Assembly: GCF_003863355.1 (NCBI RefSeq)
Contig: NZ_QQWG01000018.1
Coordinates: 1-64,000, forward strand
Length of the DNA stretch: 64,000 nucleotides
Direction: 5' to 3'
Source of the DNA: Ancylomarina euxina
GTDB taxonomy: Bacteria; Bacteroidota; Bacteroidia; Bacteroidales; Marinifilaceae
The notes under the pieces were generated by a model. It was given only the letters and a program-made list of their open reading frames with translations. It made no database searches and was not told the origin of the DNA. This document shows positions 57,102 through 64,000 of this stretch, piece after piece. The number at the start of each line of letters is the position of its first letter. Positions within the stretch are counted from its first letter, which is position 1. The position numbers and the translations under genes are program-made.

Positions 57102-58619
57102 TTATTCTGCCTTAAGATTCCACCAAATCTTCTCAAGAAGATCCGCTTTTTGAGCTGGAGCATTAACATTACGAGTTAATACAGCCTGAGGATAAATTGG
57201 TGATGAAGGTAATTTTGCATTCGTTTTAGCTCTACCAGCTACAGAAATCGTTAATGATCCAACTGGGAAATTTAGAAAAGCATCAGCACGGTCCTTACGA
57301 ATATCGATAAGGTTTACTGCTGGGTACTTTGTTCTGTTACGCTCTAAGAATGACTCGATATGCTGGTAGTTAGCATTTGCCACCCATTTCTGCATCGCAA
57401 TCTGCTTAATGCCTTCTTCAACAGAACCATTAACCCAAGTTGCATAACCTGTTGTAATGATATCATTAGCTAAACCACCATGTTGAGCAAGAGAGGCTTC
57501 AACCCCAAGATCATAATATTCTTTTGCTTTAGCATTATTACCCGCACGAGCATAAGCCTCAGCAATAAAGAAATTAATCTCCCATGTTGACATGATTATT
57601 AAATCCATATCAGCCTTAAAATTAGGCTGGCTATAACTTTCAGAATCATCAGCTGTTCCATTTCCATCAGAATCTTCAGAAGAATCAAAGTCTCCTACAA
57701 AAGCACCAAGATGAGAACCACCTTTCTTAACAAATAACTCATCAAGACGAGGGTCATTATTTGTATTCAGGTAATCAAGGAAATTCTTTGATGCAATAAC
57801 ATTTGTTGATAAGTTATTAGCTCCACCTTCTTGGAATTCTCTCATTGGGTGACGTTTACCTTCCTGTCCATCAGACCATGTAGAACCGTCTATTTTTGCA
57901 CTTGAAGAAATAAAGCTTGAAGCTTCGATAAAACTTACAACAGCTGCATTATCATAGCTTGAAGTTTCTGAAAGACGCATCATCAATTTCAACTTAAGTG
58001 AAGTTGCGAAAGCTTTCCATGCAGTCAAATTTCCTGCATACACGAAATCATAATTCTTATCAAGAGTAGAACCTGAAAGATCTGTAGCAATCAATGCATC
58101 TACTCTTACAAGTAAATCAGCATAGATAGCGCTTCCTTCATCAAATTTTGGTGAATCAATTCCTTCATTCCCTTTAAGAGCTTCGAAATAAGGCACAGAA
58201 CCCCATACATCGGTCATGATTTGCCAAGAGAAAATTGAAAGAGCTTCAGCAACAAAATAAGTTCCCTTATTAGTAGACTCAGCAGAAACAGTTTTCATTC
58301 TTTCTAAATCATTCAACACACCAGCAGTTAACTCATTATAAGCATTACCGAAACTAGTTTCCTGATATTCGCATAAAGATTTAAATTGAGAAGCAGAATA
58401 AGCTTGAGTCCAATACTGTCCCCAAAATCCACCACCAAATCCGAAATCCCACCCCATAAGCTGATTGGCTAATCCAATTTCAGCAGCTGGTAATACAACT
58501 TTTGCATCAGGAATCTCACGTAACATGTTAGGATCCTCGTTAATATCTAGATAGTTATCACAGCCCCAACTAAAAAGGGTTAGGCAAGCAAGTGATACTG
58601 TTATTAATTTATGTTTCAT
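57102..58619 (-). CDS. SusD-like_2 family outer-membrane lipoprotein
   Basis: The 505-residue lipoprotein (lipobox ending SWGC, Cys20) has the SusD-like_2 hallmarks: YLDINEDPN after the Cys, LPAAEIGLANQLMG, GQYWTQAYSASQF, ALSIFSWQIMTDVWGSVPYF and EINFFIAEAYARAG. It differs from the RagB/SusD type of the first locus. It starts 13 bp after its SusC gene and serves as the binding lid of that channel. SusD-like_2 systems often handle non-glycan or peptide-like cargo, but nothing here decides the ligand. Confidence 0.94.
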   Translation of the reverse strand: MKHKLITVSLACLTLFSWGCDNYLDINEDPNMLREIPDAKVVLPAAEIGLANQLMGWDFGFGGGFWGQYWTQAYSASQFKSLCEYQETSFGNAYNELTAGVLNDLERMKTVSAESTNKGTYFVAEALSIFSWQIMTDVWGSVPYFEALKGNEGIDSPKFDEGSAIYADLLVRVDALIATDLSGSTLDKNYDFVYAGNLTAWKAFATSLKLKLMMRLSETSSYDNAAVVSFIEASSFISSSAKIDGSTWSDGQEGKRHPMREFQEGGANNLSTNVIASKNFLDYLNTNNDPRLDELFVKKGGSHLGAFVGDFDSSEDSDGNGTADDSESYSQPNFKADMDLIIMSTWEINFFIAEAYARAGNNAKAKEYYDLGVEASLAQHGGLANDIITTGYATWVNGSVEEGIKQIAMQKWVANANYQHIESFLERNRTKYPAVNLIDIRKDRADAFLNFPVGSLTISVAGRAKTNAKLPSSPIYPQAVLTRNVNAPAQKADLLEKIWWNLKAE

Positions 58620-58632
58620 AGTTCTTTTTTGT

Positions 58633-61600
58633 TTACAAAGTAAAAGTTAATCCAAAAGTGTAAAACTCATTGCTAGGTCCAGCACCATACTCACCGAATT
58701 TTGCTCTAACATCATTACCAAAAGTTGTTGTTTCTGGATCGATGTAAACATTTTCAGCTGGTGTCCACAATAGAATATTACTAGCACTCAATGATAAGCT
58801 AACAGCACTAACATGTAATCTTTCACAAAAGTTTTTCGATAATGAATAAGAAAGGTTTACATTTCTTAGTTTCAAGTATGAACGATCGATAATGTTATCT
58901 GCATCGCCATCGAATCCACCACCATCACCATAAAATTTATGCAAAGCAGTAGGATCAACTGGTGTTGTATTTTCAACATAACCACCTCTACCATCTGAAA
59001 CTACAGAGTTAGGAACTAAGAAGGTTTTTCTATCATTCAATACAGATTCTGTCGAAGCACCTGTCCAATGTAAATAGTCCTTAGTATAAGAATACATATA
59101 ACCTCCGTAACGGAAATCTAGAGTTGCTCCCAATGTAAATCCTTTATATGAAAAGGTATTAGTTAAACCCATTCTGTATTTCTCATTGATATCTTTACCG
59201 ATAAATTCTGTTTCTGTTGTTGGCTGTGGGTTTCCACTACCATCAACTACAGTTTTCATTACACCGTCGATTTCAACTTTCTTAACTGCAGCAATCTTGA
59301 ATTGCCCCATAGCCTTACCTTCAACAGCATAAATTCCAGCACCACCGAAACCACCTAAGTATACTTCATCAACATCAAGATTTTCCATCTTGTTTCTGTT
59401 CAAAGCAACATTGTAAGAAACATCCCAAGTAAAGTTTTCTGTCTTAACAGGTGTAAAGTTTAATACAAACTCAATACCCTGATTACGTACATCACCTAAG
59501 TTAGCCATCTGAGTTGTATAACCTGATGATGGATCTTTTGGTAGACTGGAAATCAACCCTTCAGTTAAACGATTATAATATGAGAAATCGATACCTAAAC
59601 GGTTATTGAAGAACTGAGCTTCAACACCCAATTCAAATTCCTTAGTTAACTCATTTTTAAGATCTGGATTACCCAAACGGTTAGAAGCCATATATGAATT
59701 AACGCCTCCAATAGGAAATTTAAGATCGTCAATTTTTGGGTAACCTGGATTTGAAGAGAAAGCAGAAACATAACGATCGTAAACTGAATAAGGATCAGCA
59801 TCGTTACCCGTCATACCATAAGCAGCTCTAACTTTAGCAAAACTTAAGATACCCGTATCAATATCATTATATTTTAAGAAATCAGTAATTAAGAAACTAC
59901 CTGTAACACCTGGGTAGAAATAATCATTAGCTCCTGTAGGTAGAGTAGACGACCAGTCGTTACGAGCTGTAAGCGTTAAGTAAGCGTAATTTCTAAAACT
60001 GAAATCAACATTCGCATAAAGTCCGATCAATCGACGCTTCTCATTATACTGACCTGATACAGAAGGCGCTAAGCTATTACTAAGGTTGTAAAAATTAGGA
60101 ATATCAATAGAATTAATACTTCCTGACAACCAGTTGTATCTTCTTTCATTTACGTTCAAACCAATAATCGCATTTAAAGTAAAATCTTCATTTAGATTTT
60201 GCTTTAAACTTGCCATTAAGTCATGATTCACTTGAGTTCTTGATCTTCTGGTCTCAGCATAACTACCTGGATTTGCAGAACTAGATCCATCATTAGGAGA
60301 ACCTGGAGCAAATGCGATAATAGCAGTATGTGTTTCTGATCTTGTAGTTTCATAGTCACCACCAAAACGGTAACTCAATTTAATATCATCCGTAAAAGCA
60401 TAATCAAATTGGAATTTACCAAAAATCTTTTTCTTATCCTGCTCAGCAGCATTCTCATTCAACACATAGTAAGGGTTCACTCCATAAGGGGTGAAATAGT
60501 TATCTAGGTTATTGAATTTATTGTTATAATCTTTCAAATCGACAATAGAAATATCATTTGCAGATTCGTATAAAGATCTAAATACAGATGTTCCCTGACC
60601 AGAAGCAACCGCTTTAGTTTTCTCAGTGCTGAAGTTAACAGAAGAACTTACAGTTAATTTTCCAGCTTTGTGAGAACCTTTAGTTGCAATGGTATATCTC
60701 TTGTATGAATCATTATCTGTTGGGATAACACCATCAACAGAGTTCTGAGACAATGACATAAAGTAGTTGGTCGTTGCATTACCACCACTCAATGAAACTG
60801 AATTCTTAACATTTTTACCAGTCTCATAGAAATCACGTACTCTATCTTCCAAAAATACATAAGGTTTAATTTGCTGACTATTATCAACAATATTACCCCA
60901 AACACGATCTTTTCCATCATATTCAGGACCCCAGTTACCATTTTCATCAAGAGCTCTGTGACCAGACCATCCCTGACCAAATTGTTTTTGAACATCAGGA
61001 AGACGACCGACTTTAGAAAGCGTAACCGAACCGTTGTAAGACACTCTCATCTTACCTTCAGTATCTTTACCTGATTTAGTGGTAATCATGATAACACCAT
61101 TGGCAGCACGTGAACCGTATAAAGCCGTTGCAGCTGCACCCTTCAACACAGTCATATCTGCAATATCATCAGGGTTAATCGCATTGATACCAGAACCAAA
61201 GTCAACTTGTGAATTCAAAGCACTACCTGAACTATTTTGCTCATTGGTGATAGGTACACCATCAACAATATAAAGAGGCTGGTTATTTCCAAAAGAGGAA
61301 GCTCCACGAATCATTACATTTTGTGTAGATCCTGGTCCTGGAGCAGTTGAGATATCAACACCTGCAACTTTACCTTGAAGGGCACTCATTGGGTTAATTG
61401 CCTGAGATTTTCCAATCTCTTCACCACCTACTGAAGTAGCAGCATATCCAAGTGCTTTCTTCTCACGTGTAACACCCATAGCTGTTACAACAATTTCGTC
61501 CATACCAATTGACTCAGACTCCATCACTAAATCGATGATATTTGATTTGATTGGCATTTCAGTGGTTTTCATACCTACAAAGGAAAAAACCAGAATTTCC

Positions 61601-61806
61601 CCTAATTCTGGAACACTGATAGAATACTTACCATCAAAATCAGTAGTAGTACCAATTGTGGTTCCTTTAATAACAACAGAAACTCCAGGGATTGATAGCC
61701 CATCATCTGCTGATGTTACTACCCCTGAAACCTCTCGAGCTTGAGCAAAGACGCTCTGCAATCCTATTAAGCATAGGATTAGCATCGAAACTAGATTTTT
61801 TTTCAT
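58633..61806 (-). CDS. SusC/RagA family TonB-linked outer-membrane transporter
   Basis: The 1057-residue transporter has a signal peptide (1-21, ending FAQ), a CarboxypepD_reg-like domain (about 24-105) and a plug (about 125-240: MIRGASSFGNNQPLYIVDGV, MTVLKGAAATALYGSRAANG). The barrel ends YTFGLTFTL. It lacks an STN domain. The first 110 residues nearly match the SusC at 51928-55089. It is the first gene of a four-gene operon with SusD-like_2, DUF5011-type and Lipid_bd-type lipoproteins. Confidence 0.96.
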   Translation of the reverse strand: MKKNLVSMLILCLIGLQSVFAQAREVSGVVTSADDGLSIPGVSVVIKGTTIGTTTDFDGKYSISVPELGEILVFSFVGMKTTEMPIKSNIIDLVMESESIGMDEIVVTAMGVTREKKALGYAATSVGGEEIGKSQAINPMSALQGKVAGVDISTAPGPGSTQNVMIRGASSFGNNQPLYIVDGVPITNEQNSSGSALNSQVDFGSGINAINPDDIADMTVLKGAAATALYGSRAANGVIMITTKSGKDTEGKMRVSYNGSVTLSKVGRLPDVQKQFGQGWSGHRALDENGNWGPEYDGKDRVWGNIVDNSQQIKPYVFLEDRVRDFYETGKNVKNSVSLSGGNATTNYFMSLSQNSVDGVIPTDNDSYKRYTIATKGSHKAGKLTVSSSVNFSTEKTKAVASGQGTSVFRSLYESANDISIVDLKDYNNKFNNLDNYFTPYGVNPYYVLNENAAEQDKKKIFGKFQFDYAFTDDIKLSYRFGGDYETTRSETHTAIIAFAPGSPNDGSSSANPGSYAETRRSRTQVNHDLMASLKQNLNEDFTLNAIIGLNVNERRYNWLSGSINSIDIPNFYNLSNSLAPSVSGQYNEKRRLIGLYANVDFSFRNYAYLTLTARNDWSSTLPTGANDYFYPGVTGSFLITDFLKYNDIDTGILSFAKVRAAYGMTGNDADPYSVYDRYVSAFSSNPGYPKIDDLKFPIGGVNSYMASNRLGNPDLKNELTKEFELGVEAQFFNNRLGIDFSYYNRLTEGLISSLPKDPSSGYTTQMANLGDVRNQGIEFVLNFTPVKTENFTWDVSYNVALNRNKMENLDVDEVYLGGFGGAGIYAVEGKAMGQFKIAAVKKVEIDGVMKTVVDGSGNPQPTTETEFIGKDINEKYRMGLTNTFSYKGFTLGATLDFRYGGYMYSYTKDYLHWTGASTESVLNDRKTFLVPNSVVSDGRGGYVENTTPVDPTALHKFYGDGGGFDGDADNIIDRSYLKLRNVNLSYSLSKNFCERLHVSAVSLSLSASNILLWTPAENVYIDPETTTFGNDVRAKFGEYGAGPSNEFYTFGLTFTL

Positions 61807-61957
61807 GAATTTTTAGTTAGTGGTTAATTATTTGCCTTAATAATTGTTAAAACAAAACGATCAAAACTCCAACACCCCACAACAAACAAAACAATCAATC
61901 ATCTTAATATGCTGCAAATACGGGCTTTTGAATAAGTTTAACAATCATTAAAAGCGA

Positions 61958-61991
61958 AGCCAAAAGTGTGAAAAAAACTTAAATCGACAAG
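61958..61991 (-). promoter_or_regulatory. Promoter of the second SusC operon
   Basis: The minus strand reads CTTG (61988-61991), a 19-base spacer, then CACTTTTG (61961-61968). The 27-bp block 61958-61984 is identical to 55249-55275 in front of the other SusC. Only the -33 element and flanks differ, with CTTG here against TTTG there. The predicted leader is about 150 bases. Confidence 0.75.
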
Positions 61992-62349
61992 AAGTATTTG
62001 GATTTTCAATAACATCACTAACATAAGTTTGCTATTAATTTTACTTAAAAAACCTTTAAACCAAGAAAAAATCTATTGTATTATGTACATGTGTAAATTC
62101 CAGCAACTTAAAACCAAAACTAGACCAACAAAAAGATAAAATACTGAAGCCAAAACCTCTAAGAAAAACTGACTAAACATTAATAAAAGTTAATTTGTCA
62201 ATAAATAAATAGATTACAATCACAAGGTCCCCATAACCTATGTAAACCACTAAATTCGACATTATAAATAAGCTAGCGTAAGTCGTAAACTAGACCAAAC
62301 AATTATATTTTAATCATTAAAGCAACTAGTCCCTATTAAATAGGCACAA
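61992..62349. other. Gap upstream of the second SusC promoter
   Basis: This 358-bp AT-rich stretch contains no open frame I can support, no RNA gene and no clear repeat. Confidence 0.5.
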
Positions 62350-62386
62350 AAAGAAGTGCTATTCTCATATGGTGAGAATAACACTT
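62350..62386 (-). terminator. Terminator after the orphan secreted protein
   Basis: A 14-bp stem (AAGTGCTATTCTCA with TGAGAATAACACTT, one mismatch) with a 5-base loop is followed on the minus strand by a short T run, 26 bp after the stop. Confidence 0.8.
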
Positions 62387-62412
62387 AAGTATTATTAAGA
62401 GGGCACAAGTTA

Positions 62413-63099
62413 CTATAGAGAGTTATAGTAATTAAAGATTTTAATCACATCAGCTTCCCTACCAAACTTTAACTTATTCTTTTTTACAAAACTCATAACA
62501 TCCTCTTTTTTGTCAGAAAACAGAGCTAATATCGACTTCTTTTTGGGCTTAAAGAACTCTGCAGCATTATCATTAACACTAACATAGAATTCTTTTTTAA
62601 TAATATACTTATCCGACTCTTGAGTTTGATAACTACTAACTTCTTTAGCCTTTATAAACTTATTTGTATAATGTTTATAGAACTTAATAGAACCGCCAGA
62701 TAACAATTCTAAAAAATCCTGGGATAAAGTAGAACCGAAAACGAATTCAGAATAAACGAAAGTATGATCTCCTATTAAAATTGAATCAATTGAGGATTGA
62801 TTTATGATTTTCATGATTTTCCCATCATGCTTTACATGCATTTCTTTTCCTTTTATAAAATACCTCATGGACACATTGCTAACAACGTGCTTATCATTAA
62901 AGTATACAGTGCCATCCGTCCAATCTTTATTGACAAAAAAATCACCTTCGACATTAATCATTTTAGAAAAATTTTCGAAATGCTTTTTATTGACTTCAGA
63001 AAAAGCTGTTGTTAAACCAGAATGGACCTGTGAACGCCCAGTTTTATTAAAAACAAACAATACAAAAACAACCAGGGAAACGAGTTTTAATAATCTCAT
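62413..63099 (-). CDS. Secreted protein of unknown function
   Basis: The 228-residue product has a signal peptide (residues 1-23, ending GRS-Q). The mature part is Lys- and Phe-rich, with beta-strand-like blocks such as GTVYFNDKHVVSNVSMRYFI and ESDKYIIKKEFYVSV, and a Lys-rich C-terminal helix (MSFVKKNKLKFGREADVIKI). I do not recognise a family. It lies 96 bp downstream of a partial SusD gene, but a terminator stands between them, so it is either expressed by readthrough or separately. There is no lipobox, so it is probably periplasmic or secreted. Confidence 0.75.
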   Translation of the reverse strand: MRLLKLVSLVVFVLFVFNKTGRSQVHSGLTTAFSEVNKKHFENFSKMINVEGDFFVNKDWTDGTVYFNDKHVVSNVSMRYFIKGKEMHVKHDGKIMKIINQSSIDSILIGDHTFVYSEFVFGSTLSQDFLELLSGGSIKFYKHYTNKFIKAKEVSSYQTQESDKYIIKKEFYVSVNDNAAEFFKPKKKSILALFSDKKEDVMSFVKKNKLKFGREADVIKIFNYYNSL

Positions 63100-63133
63100 G
63101 TTATTATAATTTATTTATTGATTACTAAATAAA

Positions 63134-63168
63134 TAAAAAAAAGGATTACTCAAAACAGAGTAATCCTT
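63134..63168 (-). terminator. Terminator after the partial SusD gene
   Basis: A perfect 11-bp stem (AAGGATTACTC with GAGTAATCCTT) is followed on the minus strand by a T run, 28 bp after the SusD stop. Confidence 0.9.
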
Positions 63169-63195
63169 TTTTTTAAAATTATAGAATCATATTAA

Positions 63196-64000
63196 TTATC
63201 TGTTATCATTTACAGTATCATCAATAAAATCATTAGCATCAATCTCAGCTTGAGGAACTGTTAAGAAGAATCTCTTATCATTTGGCTCTAAAGTAAGATT
63301 TACACGATGGTTACCATCACGTACAATACCTCTACCCAAACGCTTAGCATCAAACCACTCAACACCAATTTCAGCATAAAGTTCTTTTCTTCTTTCCAAA
63401 AGAATCTCTTCTAGCAAAGCAGCACCTGTGTTAGCAGACTTAACAGCGCTAGGATCACGATCCGATTGTAAAGCGAAAAGTAAGTTATGAGCCGTTGTCT
63501 CATCACCATTACGGAAGTTAGCTTCAGCATCAATAAGAACCATTTCAGCTTTTCTCATTAAGTGCATGTCCGAATCAAAAGCAAATACAAATTTATCAGT
63601 TATATATTGTCTGTAATCCGTAGCAGGAACTCCATAACCATTCCAAAATTCATTTCTAACATCAGTTGCAGTAAAGTTGCTTACGAATGTATTATTACAG
63701 AACATACCGAAATAAGCATCTTGGTTGTGATCAGCAAAAGCATGAGGAGCTATATAGTAATAATTTGACTGATCAGACTGTTGATCCATACTCCACATTA
63801 CCTCTGAAGCACTAAGATCATTAAATCCACCAGCATAAATAGAAGCATCTAATGCAGCAGCAGCATCACCACCATAAGCAGCGTTAGCAGCAGCTTCAAC
63901 TTGATCCCAATCTTTATTTAAAGCCATTAAAATACGAGCTTTAAGACCTTGAGCAACACTTTTGTTCATGTAAGACTTATTAATTCTACTATCTGTTAAT
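63196..64000 (-). CDS. SusD/RagB family lipoprotein, 5' part beyond window
   Basis: The minus-strand frame is open to the right edge without a stop, so the gene begins outside the window and only about 267 C-terminal residues are seen. Its inner ATG at 63969 is not the true start, since the frame continues upstream with LTDSRINKSY. SusD motifs are present: MNKSVAQGLKARILMAL, ASEVMWSMDQQSDQSNYYY, LMRKAEMVLIDAEANFRNGD, LLERRKELYAEIGVEWFDAKRLG and FFLTVPQAEIDAND. A SusC gene is expected just beyond the right edge. This would be the third SusC/SusD locus in a row. Confidence 0.92.
   Translation of the reverse strand, partial: LTDSRINKSYMNKSVAQGLKARILMALNKDWDQVEAAANAAYGGDAAAALDASIYAGGFNDLSASEVMWSMDQQSDQSNYYYIAPHAFADHNQDAYFGMFCNNTFVSNFTATDVRNEFWNGYGVPATDYRQYITDKFVFAFDSDMHLMRKAEMVLIDAEANFRNGDETTAHNLLFALQSDRDPSAVKSANTGAALLEEILLERRKELYAEIGVEWFDAKRLGRGIVRDGNHRVNLTLEPNDKRFFLTVPQAEIDANDFIDDTVNDNR

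Overview
The window is AT-rich and reads as a chromosome segment of a Bacteroidota bacterium. The markers are type IX secretion (T9SS) substrates and a T9SS plug protein, three SusC/SusD-type loci, a complete Na+-translocating NADH:quinone reductase operon, and promoters of the Bacteroidota TTTG / TAnnTTTG type. The mix of Nqr, a 2-oxoacid:ferredoxin oxidoreductase and two superoxide dismutases suggests a marine, facultatively anaerobic or aerotolerant member of the Marinilabiliales (Marinifilum/Labilibaculum-like). That placement is an inference, not a sequence match.

Layout. 1-17835 (minus): two adjacent giant paralogous surface proteins. The first runs off the left edge (at least 2512 codons); the second is complete (3318 codons) and ends in a type-B T9SS sorting domain. 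Both have a signal peptide, an N-terminal region like IgGFc-binding domains, a possible lectin-like jelly-roll segment, then about 20 Ig-like modules. 18113-21624 (minus): aminopeptidase P, an Lrp/AsnC regulator and the T9SS plug protein (DUF5103). 21829-28836 (plus): nqrABCDEF followed by apbE, whose product attaches the covalent FMN of NqrB and NqrC. 28978-33242: a small membrane protein, a fused E1 alpha/beta 2-oxoacid dehydrogenase with an unusual Cys-bearing linker, a DivIC/FtsB-like protein and a TonB-like protein. 33300-43613: a glycosyltransferase, an OmpH/Skp chaperone, proline dehydrogenase, a CarboxypepD_reg-like protein, a nitroreductase, tandem Fe-type and Mn-type superoxide dismutases, a MATE transporter, a divergent futalosine-hydrolase-like protein, FolE and FabD. 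43703-49773 (minus): a large receiver/PEP-synthase-type ATP-binding protein and the KorAB pair. 50296-64000 (minus): two complete SusC/SusD loci, an orphan secreted protein and the 3' part of a third SusD.

How the genes work together. Nqr and ApbE form a biogenesis unit for a sodium-pumping respiratory complex. KorAB and the E1 fusion both oxidise 2-oxoacids, one with ferredoxin and one toward acyl-CoA and NADH. The TonB-like protein could energise SusC-type transporters. The plug protein belongs to the secretion system that would export the giant Ig-array proteins. The two complete SusC genes share a nearly identical N-terminal module, 5' leader end and promoter core, so they probably arose by duplication or recombination and may share expression control.

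Most transcription units end in strong hairpin plus T-run terminators, which makes operon limits fairly clear. I saw no rRNA, tRNA, CRISPR array, transposase or integrase.
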